In this document: positions 32,763-42,023 of the stretch, piece by piece
Layout of the letters: each line of letters starts with the position of its first letter
How positions within the stretch are numbered: the first letter of the stretch is position 1
Assembly (NCBI RefSeq): GCF_015223355.1
Contig: NZ_JADFFK010000005.1
Location: 62,001-126,000, forward strand
Reading direction: 5' to 3'
From: Salipiger mangrovisoli
GTDB taxonomy: Bacteria > Pseudomonadota > Alphaproteobacteria > Rhodobacterales > Rhodobacteraceae
DNA length: 64,000 nt
Made by a program: the position numbers and the translations under genes
The notes under the pieces: model-generated
Database searches by the model: none
What the model saw: the letters and a program-made list of their open reading frames with translations, nothing else
Told to the model about the DNA's origin: nothing

Positions 32763-33770
32763 ATGAAGAAGGCCCTCGTCATCTTCCTCGCCCTGGCCGC
32801 CGCGCTTGGCGGGGTCTGGCAGTTTTCCCGGCAGGAGAGCGGACCCAGCGATCTGCTCGAGCTGCATGGCAACGTCGACATCCGTCAGGTCGCCCTGGCC
32901 TTCGACGGCAGTGGCCGGATCACCGAGCTGCGCGCCGAGGAAGGCGACCGGGTTACCGAGGGACAGGTGATCGGCGTTCTCGACACCCGCACGCTGGCGC
33001 TTCAGGCCGATCAGGCCGCGGCCCTGGTCGAGGCCTCGCGCCAGAGCCTGCTGCGGCTGCAGAACGGGGCGCGTCCGGAAGAGATTGCCCAGGTCCGTGC
33101 GCAGCTTGCGTCGGCCGAGGCGACGGCGGCCCGCGCCGCGCAGGACCTGACCCGCGCGCAGCGCCTGCAATCCTCCTCGAGCGGCGCGGTCAGCGTGCAG
33201 GCCGTCGATCACGCACAGAGCGAAGCCGAGGCCGCCGAGGCCAAGGTCACCGAGATCCGCGCCGCGCTGGATCTGGCCGAGGCCGGCGCGCGCAAGGAGG
33301 ACATCGCCGCCGCCGAGGCCGATCTGGCCGCCGCGCGGGCCAATCTCGCATTGCTGCGGCATCAGATCGACCTTGGCACGCTGCGCGCGCCCATCGCCTC
33401 GGTGGTGCGCTCGCGACTGCTCGAACCCGGCGACCAGGCGACGCCGCAGCTGCCGGTCTTTGCCCTTGCGGTGACCGAGCCCAAATGGGTCCGCGTCTAC
33501 GTGAGCGAGCCCGACCTTGGCCGCATCGCACCCGGCCTGCACGCCGAGGTGGTTTCCGACAGCGCCCCCGACCAGCCCCTTCCCGGCACCGTCGGCTACA
33601 TTTCCTCGGTGGCCGAGTTCACCCCCAAGCCGGTGCAGACCGAAGAGCTGCGCACCAGCCTCGTCTACGAGACCCGCATCACCGTGACCGATCCGCAGGA
33701 CCAGCTGCGCCTCGGCCAGCCGGTCACCGTGCGCATCCCGCTCGGCACCGCGCCCGGCAGCGGGCAATGA
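32763..33770 (+). CDS. HlyD-family periplasmic adaptor (YbhG-like)
   Basis: A 335-residue membrane fusion protein. It has an N-terminal hydrophobic anchor (residues about 4-22), an early biotinyl/lipoyl half-motif (LHGNVDIRQVALAFDGSGRI), a long alpha-helical coiled-coil hairpin at about 80-200 rich in Ala, Glu and Gln, then the returning beta-barrel. It links the inner-membrane ABC exporter to the outer membrane. It is the first gene of the efflux operon and its stop overlaps the ATPase ATG by 4 bases. Confidence 0.9.
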   Translation: MKKALVIFLALAAALGGVWQFSRQESGPSDLLELHGNVDIRQVALAFDGSGRITELRAEEGDRVTEGQVIGVLDTRTLALQADQAAALVEASRQSLLRLQNGARPEEIAQVRAQLASAEATAARAAQDLTRAQRLQSSSSGAVSVQAVDHAQSEAEAAEAKVTEIRAALDLAEAGARKEDIAAAEADLAAARANLALLRHQIDLGTLRAPIASVVRSRLLEPGDQATPQLPVFALAVTEPKWVRVYVSEPDLGRIAPGLHAEVVSDSAPDQPLPGTVGYISSVAEFTPKPVQTEELRTSLVYETRITVTDPQDQLRLGQPVTVRIPLGTAPGSGQ

Positions 33771-35530
33771 CCGGAGCCACCGTGGTCGCCGAGGGGCTTC
33801 AGCGGTCCTTCGAGGCGCCGGGCGGCGGCAGCCTGCGGGCCATCGACACGCTTTCGCTGACCGTCCGACCCGGCGAGCTGACCGCGCTGGTCGGTCCCGA
33901 TGGCGCGGGCAAGACCACGCTGCTGCGGATGATCGCCGGGCTGCTGACGCCGGGCGGCGGGCGACTGGAGGTGCTTGGCACCGATGTCACCCGCGACCCG
34001 CAGCGGGTCCAGGACCGGATCAGCTACATGCCCCAGCGCTTCGGTCTCTACGAGGATCTGAGCGTGCAGGAGAACCTTGATCTCTATGCCGACCTGCACC
34101 GCGTTCCGCAGGACGAGCGCGGGCCCCGGTTCACGCGGCTGCTGAAGATGACCGACATGGCACGCTTCACCGCGCGCCCGGCGGGCAAGCTTTCCGGCGG
34201 GATGAAGCAGAAACTTGGGCTGGCCTGCACATTGGTGCGCGCGCCCGAGTTGCTGCTGCTCGACGAACCGAGCGTCGGGGTCGACCCGCTGTCGCGGCGC
34301 GACCTATGGGCCATCGTGCAGCAGCTGGTCGAGGACGACGGCCTGAGCGTCATCGTCAGCACCGCCTATATGGACGAGGCCGCGCGCTGCGCGCAGGTGC
34401 ACGTGATGAACCATGGCCGCATCCTCGCCAGCGGCACACCGAAGGCGCTTTGCGCGCGTGTCCAGGGGCTGACCTTTGCCGCGGTTCCACCCGCAGGAGT
34501 GCATCCGCGTGTCTTGCAGGCGCGGATGCTGGCGGCGCCTGAGGTGATCGTCGACGCAACGCCCCACGGCGGTGCAGTGCATTACGTGCGTCAGCCGCAG
34601 GCCGACGCGGCGCGGCTAGCCGAGGCGCTCGACGGCGCCGCCAGCGCGCCCCGCGGCGAGGGCCTGGAAGACGCCTTCATGCTGCTGCTGCGCCAGCACG
34701 ACAACGGCACCCACCACGCCCTGCCCGAGCCCGACGAGAGGACCCCCGCATCCGCCGTCGCGCCGGACAATCCAAATGTCTCGCCGATCATCTCGGTGCG
34801 CAACCTCGTGCGGCGCTTCGGCGATTTCACCGCCGTGGCCAGCACCTCCTTCGAGGTTCTGCCGGGCGAAATCTTTGGCCTGCTCGGCCCCAATGGCGCG
34901 GGCAAGACCACCACCTTCCGGATGCTCTGCGGCCTGCTGCCCGCCACCGAGGGGCAGCTCGAGGTCGCCGGCCGCGACCTGCGCACCGCCCGTGCCCGAG
35001 CGCGCGCGCGGATCGGCTACGTGGCGCAGAAATTCTCGCTCTACGGCAACCTCAGCGTGCGCGAGAACCTCGAATTCTTCGGCGGCGCCTATGGCTTGCG
35101 CGGCCGGGCACTGCGCACGCAGGTGCGCGCTGCGCTGGAGCGCTTTGACCTTGATCCCACGGCCCGCAGTGGCGAGCTTCCCGCCGGTTACAAGCAACGG
35201 CTGGCGATGGCGACCGGGCTGCTGCACGCGCCGCAGATCCTCTTTCTCGACGAGCCCACCAGCGGCATCGATCCGCTCGCCCGCCGGGCGTTCTGGCGAA
35301 CGATCACCGGGCTTGCAGGCGCGGGGGTGACCATCATCGTCACCACCCATTTCATGGAAGAGGCCGAGTATTGCGACCGCATCGCGATACAGGACGCGGG
35401 CGAGATGCTGGTCATCGGCACCCCTCAGCAGGTGCGCGACAAGGCCGGGGCTGACCGCGGCACCGACATGAATGCCGCCTTCATCGGCATCGTCGAGCAG
35501 GCCCGCGCCACCCGCGAGGCCGCTGTATGA
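33767..35530 (+). CDS. ABC exporter ATPase with two nucleotide-binding domains (YbhF-like)
   Basis: A 587-residue double ATPase. Domain 1 has Walker A GPDGAGKT, signature LSGGMKQK and LLLLDEPSVGVDPLSRR; domain 2 has GPNGAGKT, the divergent signature LPAGYKQR and LFLDEPTSGIDPLARR. A divergent second signature (LPxGxKQ) is, as I recall, also present in E. coli YbhF. The start at 33767 overlaps the adaptor stop; the longer upstream reading is out of context. It powers the YbhS/YbhR-type permeases encoded downstream. Confidence 0.92.
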   Translation: MTGATVVAEGLQRSFEAPGGGSLRAIDTLSLTVRPGELTALVGPDGAGKTTLLRMIAGLLTPGGGRLEVLGTDVTRDPQRVQDRISYMPQRFGLYEDLSVQENLDLYADLHRVPQDERGPRFTRLLKMTDMARFTARPAGKLSGGMKQKLGLACTLVRAPELLLLDEPSVGVDPLSRRDLWAIVQQLVEDDGLSVIVSTAYMDEAARCAQVHVMNHGRILASGTPKALCARVQGLTFAAVPPAGVHPRVLQARMLAAPEVIVDATPHGGAVHYVRQPQADAARLAEALDGAASAPRGEGLEDAFMLLLRQHDNGTHHALPEPDERTPASAVAPDNPNVSPIISVRNLVRRFGDFTAVASTSFEVLPGEIFGLLGPNGAGKTTTFRMLCGLLPATEGQLEVAGRDLRTARARARARIGYVAQKFSLYGNLSVRENLEFFGGAYGLRGRALRTQVRAALERFDLDPTARSGELPAGYKQRLAMATGLLHAPQILFLDEPTSGIDPLARRAFWRTITGLAGAGVTIIVTTHFMEEAEYCDRIAIQDAGEMLVIGTPQQVRDKAGADRGTDMNAAFIGIVEQARATREAAV

Positions 35531-36657
35531 GCGCCGTCGGTTTCATCACGCGGCTGCGTGCGCTGACCCGCAAGGAGAGCCGGCAACTCCTGCGCGACCG
35601 CAGCAACCTCCTTGTCGGGTTGCTGCTGCCGGTCGTGCTGATCCTGCTTTTCGGCTACGGGCTGTCGTTCGACGTGAAGGACGCGCGCATCGCGGTGGTG
35701 ATGCAGAACAACTCGCAGGCCGCGCGGGAGGCGGCGATGGGTCTGACCGGCTCGAGCTATCTCTCGCCGGTCTGGATGCATGACATGCGCGAGGCCGAGG
35801 CCGCGATGATCGCTGGCGACATCGACGCAACGCTGCGCGTGCCGCATGATTTCCTGCGCCAGCTCGCGCTTGGCGAGGCGCATGTGCAGCTGATCCTGAA
35901 CGGCGTCGACTCGACCACCGCCAGCGCCATCGAGGGCTATGTGAACGGCGCGCTGGCGGTGCCCTTCGCCAAGCGGCTCCAGCGCATGGGCGGCAAGAGC
36001 GCCGAGAGCGGCAGCGTGGTCATCGTGCAGCGCAGCTGGTTCAACGAGCCGGGCGAGAGCACCTGGTTTCTTGTTCCCGGCCTCGTGGTGCTGATCCTGA
36101 CGCTGATCGGGGCTTTCCTGACCTCGCTTCTCGTCGCGCGGGAATGGGAGCGCGGCACGCTCGAGGCGATCTTTGTCACCCCGGTGCGGCCGCTTGAGCT
36201 GGTGCTGGCCAAGCTCGCCCCCTACATGGTGATCGGCGCCATCGACCTTGGCATGTGCCTGTTGGCCGCGCGCTGGCTCTTCGAGGTGCCGATGCGGGGT
36301 TCGCTGCCGATCATCATCGCCGTGTCGCTGCTCTACCTGCTGGTCTCGCTCTCGCTCGGGCTGCTGATCTCGGCGCTGGCGCGCAACCAGTTCGCCGCCA
36401 GCCAGATCGCCCTGCTGGTCAGCTTCATGCCGGCGCTGATGCTCTCTGGTTTCGTCTTCGACCTGCGCAACGTGCCGGTGGTGATCCGGGCGATCTCGCA
36501 ACTGTTGCCCGCCACGCATTTCATGGGGCTGATCAAGACGCTGTTCATGGCGGGCGACTACTGGCCCGACATCCTGCGTTCGAGCGCGATCCTGTCGATC
36601 TATGCCGCCGTGCTGATCACTTTCACTTGTCGCGCCCTGCGCAAGACGATGGATTGA
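35527..36657 (+). CDS. ABC-2 type permease (YbhS-like)
   Basis: A 376-residue ABC-2 permease. One hydrophobic segment lies near residues 25-45, then a large periplasmic loop (about 50-170), then five helices in the C-terminal half. WERGTLEAIFVTPVRPLEL and the RNVPVVIRAISQLLPATHFM stretch are typical. It overlaps the ATPase stop by 4 bases. It pairs with the following permease to make a heterodimeric exporter of drugs or other small molecules. Confidence 0.92.
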   Translation: MSAVGFITRLRALTRKESRQLLRDRSNLLVGLLLPVVLILLFGYGLSFDVKDARIAVVMQNNSQAAREAAMGLTGSSYLSPVWMHDMREAEAAMIAGDIDATLRVPHDFLRQLALGEAHVQLILNGVDSTTASAIEGYVNGALAVPFAKRLQRMGGKSAESGSVVIVQRSWFNEPGESTWFLVPGLVVLILTLIGAFLTSLLVAREWERGTLEAIFVTPVRPLELVLAKLAPYMVIGAIDLGMCLLAARWLFEVPMRGSLPIIIAVSLLYLLVSLSLGLLISALARNQFAASQIALLVSFMPALMLSGFVFDLRNVPVVIRAISQLLPATHFMGLIKTLFMAGDYWPDILRSSAILSIYAAVLITFTCRALRKTMD

Positions 36658-36661
36658 GCCC

Positions 36662-37774
36662 ATGCAGGACGCCCTCGCCTGGCTTGCGCAGATCGCCGCG
36701 CTGATCCGCAAGGAGTTCCGCGACCTCTTCAAGGATCCGTCGAGCCGCGCCCTGCTGCTGGTGCCGGCAATCCTGCAATCGCTGCTCTTCGGCTACGGCG
36801 CGACCTACGATCTGACCCATGTGCCCTACGCGGTGCTCGACCAGAGCCGCGGCGCGGCCTCGACCAGGCTGCTTGCCAGCCTCGACGGCGGCGGAGTCTT
36901 CACCCGCGTGGCGACGCTCGACAATGCGCGCCAGATCGCGGCAGTGATCGACAGCGGTGACGCGCTGCTGGCGCTGGCCATCCCTGCGGACTTCGAGGCG
37001 CGGCTGGCCACGGGCCGGGATGCGCCGCTCCAGGTGATCCTCGATGGGCGCAACTCGGCGACCGCGGCTGCCGCCGCGGCGCAGATCGCCGCCGTGGTCG
37101 GCGCGGTCAACGTCGCGCGCGGCCATGCGCCGCTGGTCACCATCGATCGCCGCGCCTGGTTCAATCCCAACCTCGAGTCGCGATGGAACCTGATGCCGCC
37201 GCTGATCGCCGCGCTGAGCATGATCCAGACGCTGCTGCTCTCGGCCCTTTCGGTGGCGCGCGAGCGCGAGCAGGGAACCTTCGACCAGCTTCTGGTCACC
37301 CCGCTGACCCCGCTGCAGATCCTGATCGGCAAGGCGCTGCCGACGATGACCGTCGGCATCCTGCAATCGACGCTGATCTTTCTCATCATCCTGTTCTGGT
37401 TCGGCATTCCCATGGTCGGCTCGGTCTGGCTGCTCTATCTCGGGCTCGCCAGCTTCACGCTGGCCTCGGTCGGCATCGGCCTGTCGATCTCGGCGGTGGC
37501 GCTGACCATGCAGCAGGCGATGCTCTACACTTTCCTGATCGTCATGCCGCTCATGCTGCTTTCGGGGCTGCTCACCCCGATCCGCAACATGCCGCAGGTT
37601 CTGCAATGGCTGACCTACGCCAATCCGCTGCGCTTCGGCGTGGACCTGGTGCGCCGCGTCTATCTTGAAGGCGCGGGTCTCGCCGAGGTCGGGGCCGACT
37701 TCGTGCCGCTGCTCTGCGTTGCGGCGCTGACGCTGCCGCTCGCCGCCTGGCTGTTCCGTCACCGCCTGTCCTGA
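36662..37774 (+). CDS. ABC-2 type permease (YbhR-like)
   Basis: A 370-residue permease with the same topology as its neighbour. It shows REREQGTFDQLLVTPLTPLQ, LSGLLTPIRNMPQVLQWLTY and a final transmembrane helix ending in short basic residues. It is the last gene of the operon, 4 bases after the YbhS-like gene. The heterodimeric pair plus one double ATPase and one adaptor completes a tripartite-type efflux unit; an outer-membrane channel is not encoded here. Confidence 0.92.
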   Translation: MQDALAWLAQIAALIRKEFRDLFKDPSSRALLLVPAILQSLLFGYGATYDLTHVPYAVLDQSRGAASTRLLASLDGGGVFTRVATLDNARQIAAVIDSGDALLALAIPADFEARLATGRDAPLQVILDGRNSATAAAAAAQIAAVVGAVNVARGHAPLVTIDRRAWFNPNLESRWNLMPPLIAALSMIQTLLLSALSVAREREQGTFDQLLVTPLTPLQILIGKALPTMTVGILQSTLIFLIILFWFGIPMVGSVWLLYLGLASFTLASVGIGLSISAVALTMQQAMLYTFLIVMPLMLLSGLLTPIRNMPQVLQWLTYANPLRFGVDLVRRVYLEGAGLAEVGADFVPLLCVAALTLPLAAWLFRHRLS

Positions 37775-37805
37775 GCCGCGCAAATCATCCTGTGACCGGA
37801 GGGGT

Positions 37806-37833
37806 TTGAAAGCGCGGTGCCGGGGCCTATACC
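37806..37833 (+). promoter_or_regulatory. Predicted sigma70-type promoter
   Basis: TTGAAA (37806-37811) and TATACC (37828-37833) are separated by 16 bases, 33 bases before the ATG of the CinA-domain gene. A ribosome site AAGGAG lies at 37853-37858. This starts a transcript independent of the efflux operon. Confidence 0.5.
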
Positions 37834-37866
37834 AAGAGCGACAACCGGCGCAAGGAGAGCAGAACC

Positions 37867-38592
37867 ATGGCCAACCCCACCGCAGCCATGCTGGTCATCG
37901 GGGATGAAATCCTCTCGGGACGGACCCGCGATTCCAACATGCACTACCTTGCACAGCAGCTGACCAAGCAGGGCATCGACCTGTGCGAGGCGCGCATGGT
38001 CTCGGACGATGCGAGCGCCATCGTCGCCGCGGTAAAGACGCTGAGCGAGACCTTCGACCACGTCTTCACCTCTGGCGGCATCGGGCCGACCCATGACGAC
38101 ATCACCGCCAATGCGGTGGCCACGGCCTTCGGCGCTTCGATCGGCGTGCGGCAGGATGCCTATGATCTGTTGGCCGCGCACTACCAGCGGCAGGGGTCAG
38201 AGTTCAACGAGGCGCGCCAGCGCATGGCCCGGATCCCCGAGGGGGCCACGCTGATCGACAACCCGGTCTCCATCGCGCCCGGCTTCACCATCGGCAACGT
38301 GCACGTCATGGCGGGCGTGCCGTCGGTCTTCGAAGCGATGGTGGCCAGCGTGCTGCCCAAGCTGACAGGCGGCGCGCCGCTGCTGTCGCAATCGCTGCGC
38401 ATCCAGCGCGGCGAGGGCGAGATCGCCGGACCGCTGGCGGCGCTGGCAGCGGAGTTCTCGGATCTCTCGATCGGCTCCTACCCGTTCCAGAAAGACGGCA
38501 TCTATGGCGCGAATATCGTCATCCGCGGCCCCGAAGGCGCGCGGGTAGATGCCGCAATGACACGGCTCGCCGCGCTCTTTCCCGAGAGCTGA
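37867..38592 (+). CDS. Molybdopterin-binding (MoaB/CinA N-terminal) domain protein
   Basis: A 241-residue protein consisting of a single MoCF-BD domain. VIGDEILSGRTRDSN, VFTSGGIGPTHDDIT and the PGF...HVMAGVPSVFEAM stretch are diagnostic. Full CinA proteins also carry a C-terminal nicotinamide-nucleotide amidase domain, which is absent. Such short forms are common in alphaproteobacteria and may work as FAD/ADP-ribose pyrophosphatase-like or molybdopterin-related enzymes; the role is not settled. The start is supported by AAGGAG 8 bases upstream. Confidence 0.88.
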   Translation: MANPTAAMLVIGDEILSGRTRDSNMHYLAQQLTKQGIDLCEARMVSDDASAIVAAVKTLSETFDHVFTSGGIGPTHDDITANAVATAFGASIGVRQDAYDLLAAHYQRQGSEFNEARQRMARIPEGATLIDNPVSIAPGFTIGNVHVMAGVPSVFEAMVASVLPKLTGGAPLLSQSLRIQRGEGEIAGPLAALAAEFSDLSIGSYPFQKDGIYGANIVIRGPEGARVDAAMTRLAALFPES

Positions 38593-38713
38593 GCCCTCTG
38601 GTGGCCGCGGTGATTGCCCTCGAGCGCCGCTGCCGCCATAGATAGGGCACAGACCGTAACCCGTTCCGGCCCGCGCGGGCAGATCGCCCGCCCGACGCCG
38701 GCAGAGTGCAAGA

Positions 38714-39439
38714 ATGACGCCAGACCTTCCCCGCCTCTACGCCACGCTCGACAACACCTGGCCGCCCGCCTCGACGGTGGCCGCCGGCCCCTGGCTGCTG
38801 CGCGAGGGCGGCGGCGGCGGCAAGCGCGTGTCCTGCATCACCGCCGAGGACGGCTGGAGCCCCGACGATCTTCAGGCCGCCGAGCAGGCGCAGCGCATGA
38901 TGCGGCAGGAGCCGCTCTTCATGGTGCGAGTCGGTGAGACCGCGCTCGACGTGGCGCTGGAGTCGCGCGGCTACGATCTCATCGATCCGGTGAACCTCTG
39001 GGTCTGCAAGATCGGTCTGCTGACCGAGACGCCGCCACATCGGATGAGTGCCTTCTCGCTCTGGGAGCCTTTGGCCGTCATGCGCGAAATCTGGGCCGCG
39101 GGCGGCATCGGCCCGGCCCGCGTCGCGGTGATGGAACGCGCCAAAGGGCCGAAGACGGCCCTTTTCGGACGGGTCTCGGACAAGCCTGCGGGCGCGGGCT
39201 ATTGCGCCATCCACGACGGCATCGCCATGGTGCATGCGATCGAGGTGCTCGAGGCGCACCGCGGCAAAGGCGTCGGCACGGCAATGATGCGGCGCGCCGC
39301 GATCTGGGCCGAAGGCAGGGGCGCGCGCTACATGTCGCTGGCTTGCCTGACGGACAATGACCCGGCGAACGGGCTCTACGCTTCCCTCGGGATGGAGCTT
39401 GTGGGACAGTACCACTACCGCATCAAGCCCGGACACTGA
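38714..39439 (+). CDS. GNAT family N-acetyltransferase
   Basis: A 241-residue protein with a single GNAT domain in the C-terminal half. EAHRGKGVGTAMMRRA is the acetyl-CoA pyrophosphate loop, and ACLTDNDPANGLYASLGMEL is the usual ending. The N-terminal half (residues 1-100) is a poorly conserved partner region. The acceptor is unknown. It lies 4 bases before the AhpD-like gene, so the two are probably co-transcribed. No strong promoter is visible in the 121-base gap upstream. Confidence 0.85.
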   Translation: MTPDLPRLYATLDNTWPPASTVAAGPWLLREGGGGGKRVSCITAEDGWSPDDLQAAEQAQRMMRQEPLFMVRVGETALDVALESRGYDLIDPVNLWVCKIGLLTETPPHRMSAFSLWEPLAVMREIWAAGGIGPARVAVMERAKGPKTALFGRVSDKPAGAGYCAIHDGIAMVHAIEVLEAHRGKGVGTAMMRRAAIWAEGRGARYMSLACLTDNDPANGLYASLGMELVGQYHYRIKPGH

Positions 39440-39443
39440 CCGC

Positions 39444-40013
39444 ATGACCAAGGACCTGCCCACCGCCCTCGACCTGCCGATGGTCGACCCGCTGCCGGAG
39501 CGGACGCAGAAATATTTCGACATCTGCGAGGAAAAGCTGGGCATGGTGCCGAATGTGCTGAAGGCCCATGCCTTCGACATCGCCAAGCTCGACGCCTTCA
39601 CCGCGATCTACAACGAGCTGATGCTGGCGGACTCGGGTCTGAGCAAGCTCGAACGGGAGATGATCGCCGTGGTCGTCTCCTCGATCAACCGCTGCTTCTA
39701 CTGCCTCACGGCGCATGGTGCCGCCGTCCGAGAGCTGTCGGGCGACCCGAAGCTCGGCGAGATGCTGGTGATGAACTGGCGTGTCGCCGACCTCAATCAC
39801 CGCCAGCGGGCCATGCTCCACTTCACCGAAAAGATGACCAAATCCAGCGCCGAAATCGCGGAGTACGACCGCGAGGCGCTGCGCGACGCAGGCTTCTCCG
39901 AGCGCGATATCTGGGACATCGTCAACGTCGCGGCGTTCTTCAACATGACCAACCGGGTGGCCAGCGCCACAGACATGCGGCCGAATGACGACTACCACGC
40001 GCAGGCGCGCTGA
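39444..40013 (+). CDS. Peroxidase-related enzyme, AhpD/carboxymuconolactone decarboxylase-like
   Basis: A 189-residue protein with the AhpD-type redox motif CFYCLTAH: C84, C87 and H91. These proteins are thought to reduce peroxides or to act as thiol redox partners in the cytoplasm. The ATG at 39444 lies just after the GNAT stop and overlaps no conserved domain. Its 3' end overlaps the next gene by 29 bases in another frame. Confidence 0.88.
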   Translation: MTKDLPTALDLPMVDPLPERTQKYFDICEEKLGMVPNVLKAHAFDIAKLDAFTAIYNELMLADSGLSKLEREMIAVVVSSINRCFYCLTAHGAAVRELSGDPKLGEMLVMNWRVADLNHRQRAMLHFTEKMTKSSAEIAEYDREALRDAGFSERDIWDIVNVAAFFNMTNRVASATDMRPNDDYHAQAR

Positions 40014-40953
40014 GCGCCTTCTTTCCGGGCTGGCCCTGGCGGTGCTTGCTACAGCGCCGGCACAGGCTTTCGACCTCGCCCTGCCCGCAACCGCCCGGCT
40101 GGCCGAGGAACGGATCACCGATCCCGGCAGCTACGCCGTCCCCCTCGCCCCCTGGACAGAGATGGAAGGCCTGCCCGAACACGCCGTCGAGGGCCGCATC
40201 CAACGCCAGGCCTGGCGTATCGACGCCACCGGGCTCACGGTTTTGCAGATCATGGAGCCGCTGCGCGCGCAGCTCGAAGAGGCAGGCTGGGAGATCCTGC
40301 TCGACTGTCCGGCCCGCACCTGCGGCGGTTTCGACTTCCGCTTCGCCACCGAGGTGATGAAGGGGCCGGCGATGTATGTGGACCTTGCCGCCTACCGCTA
40401 CCTCTCGGCACGCAGCCCCGAGGGGACCTACATCACGCTGCTGGTCAGTCGCAGCCCCGCCGCAGGCTTCGTGCAGGTGATCCGCGCCTCGGCCGCTCCG
40501 GCGGCACCGGAGACGGCTCCGGGAACCACTCCTGCGGAGGAGCCCACCAAGGAGGCGGTGGTGGCCACGGCGACACCCGATCTCATCCAGACGCTCGAGG
40601 CGCAGGGCCATGCGGTGCTGCCGGACCTGACCTTTGCCTCCGGGGCCGAAAAGCTGGCTCCGGGAGATGTGGCCTCGCTCGACGAGCTGGCCCGCTACCT
40701 GACCGATGACCCCGCCCGGCGGGTGCTTTTTGTCGGCCACACCGATGCCACCGGCTCGGCCGCGGCGAATGTGGAGATCTCGCGCCGCCGCGCGCAGGCG
40801 GCCCGCAACTACCTGCGGGAAAAAGGTATTTCCGATGGTCAGATGGAGGCGGATGGAGCAGGATATCTTGCGCCGGTCGCCAGCAATCTCGGCGACGAAG
40901 GCCGGCGCGAGAACCGCCGTGTCGAGGTCGTGCTACTGCCCGCCGTCGAGTGA
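39985..40953 (+). CDS. OmpA family protein
   Basis: A 322-residue exported protein. It has a signal peptide with a basic N-terminus (MTTTTRRRAE) cut near TAPAQA-FD (about residue 28), a novel N-terminal domain of about 150 residues, a Pro/Ala/Thr-rich linker at about 165-190, and a C-terminal OmpA peptidoglycan-binding domain (VGHTDATGSAAANVEISRRR, ENRRVEVVL). It probably anchors the outer membrane or a periplasmic complex to peptidoglycan. Two cysteines in LLDCPARTCGGF may form a disulfide. Confidence 0.88.
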   Translation: MTTTTRRRAERLLSGLALAVLATAPAQAFDLALPATARLAEERITDPGSYAVPLAPWTEMEGLPEHAVEGRIQRQAWRIDATGLTVLQIMEPLRAQLEEAGWEILLDCPARTCGGFDFRFATEVMKGPAMYVDLAAYRYLSARSPEGTYITLLVSRSPAAGFVQVIRASAAPAAPETAPGTTPAEEPTKEAVVATATPDLIQTLEAQGHAVLPDLTFASGAEKLAPGDVASLDELARYLTDDPARRVLFVGHTDATGSAAANVEISRRRAQAARNYLREKGISDGQMEADGAGYLAPVASNLGDEGRRENRRVEVVLLPAVE

Positions 40954-40991
40954 GCGCCGCGCCGTGACGGCGCGGGCCCCTTCACTTTGGC

Positions 40992-41897
40992 TCAGGGCGT
41001 CATGTCCCCAGCACGACCCGCCAGCGGCGCGCCCTGCTCACGCAGCGCCGAGTCCAGGTAGGATTCGAATTTCATCGCCAGCTCACGCGCCGGACCGCCG
41101 GTTTCCGTGCGCGACAGGATCACCCGGCGCGCCGCGTCATATTCGGGCAGCACACGCGTCAGGCGGCCAACGCTGAGATCGCGCGCCACGACGAAGTCCG
41201 GCAGGCAGGCGATCCCGAGCCCGGCGAGGCAGGCCTCGAGCACCGAGCGCGCATCGGCCATCTCGATGCGCCGCTCGGCAGTCACCGGGGTGACCGCGCC
41301 GCGCCGGTCGGTCAGCGTCCAGATCACGCCTTCCTGTTCCGCGGGCAGGTGCAGAAGGCGGTGGTTGGCCAGATCGCTGGCGCTCTCGGGGCGACCCTGG
41401 GTCGCGAGATAAAGCGAAGAGGCGACGACAACATGCGCACTGACCGCAAGCGGACGGCCGACCATATCCTCGCCAGTCTCGGTGCTGAGGGTCAGGTCGC
41501 AGCCCTCGGCTCCCAGCGGCTCGAAGACCACGGAACTGTCTGGGTGCGACGCGAGGAACCGTCCCAGACGCGGCAGGATCATGTGCTCGACCAGTTCGGC
41601 GGGCGCGGCGACGCGCAGCGCGGCCTCCTGCGGCTCGGCCAGGGCGCGCGCGCAGGTATCGGCCCAGTCGGCCTCGGCAAGCAGCTGTCGGGTCCAGCGG
41701 TAGTAGTGATTGCCCTCGGTGGTCGGGCGCACCTGGCGCGTGGTGCGTTCGAAAAGCTTCAGACCAAGTCGGCGCTCGAGCGCCGCCACATTCTTGGAAA
41801 CCGCCGCCTTGGACATGCCGAGCGCCTCTGCAGCCGCAGTGAAACCACCATGGTCCATCACATGCGTGAAGGCTCTCAGTTCGGCAAACTTGTCCAT
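40992..41897 (-). CDS. LysR family transcriptional regulator (YafC-like)
   Basis: A 301-residue protein. The winged helix is MDKFAELRAFTHVMDHGGFT, then AAEALGMSKAAVSKNVAALE, with the effector domain after residue 90. The ATG at 41897 gives the canonical LysR N-terminus. It is divergent from the TetR gene at 42024 across a 126-base gap with a clear inverted repeat. No adjacent enzyme gene points to its target. Confidence 0.92.
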   Translation of the reverse strand: MDKFAELRAFTHVMDHGGFTAAAEALGMSKAAVSKNVAALERRLGLKLFERTTRQVRPTTEGNHYYRWTRQLLAEADWADTCARALAEPQEAALRVAAPAELVEHMILPRLGRFLASHPDSSVVFEPLGAEGCDLTLSTETGEDMVGRPLAVSAHVVVASSLYLATQGRPESASDLANHRLLHLPAEQEGVIWTLTDRRGAVTPVTAERRIEMADARSVLEACLAGLGIACLPDFVVARDLSVGRLTRVLPEYDAARRVILSRTETGGPARELAMKFESYLDSALREQGAPLAGRAGDMTP

Positions 41898-41967
41898 GCA
41901 GACTCTCCAGACACCCTGGGCACTTTTGACCCGTCCGCGCTTATGTAGCGAGGGCGACAGTTTTTCA

Positions 41968-41986
41968 ACATTGTTAATTACAATGT
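41968..41986. promoter_or_regulatory. 19-bp inverted repeat operator between LysR and TetR genes
   Basis: ACATTGT (41968-41974) and ACAATGT (41980-41986) are perfect inverted repeats around the 5-base centre TAATT. The layout and its place in the divergent gap fit a TetR-type operator, probably used by the TetR protein at 42024 for autoregulation and control of the LysR gene. Confidence 0.6.
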
Positions 41987-42023
41987 CATAGACTTTCCTG
42001 TTTCGTGCCGTAATCTTCGGCAA

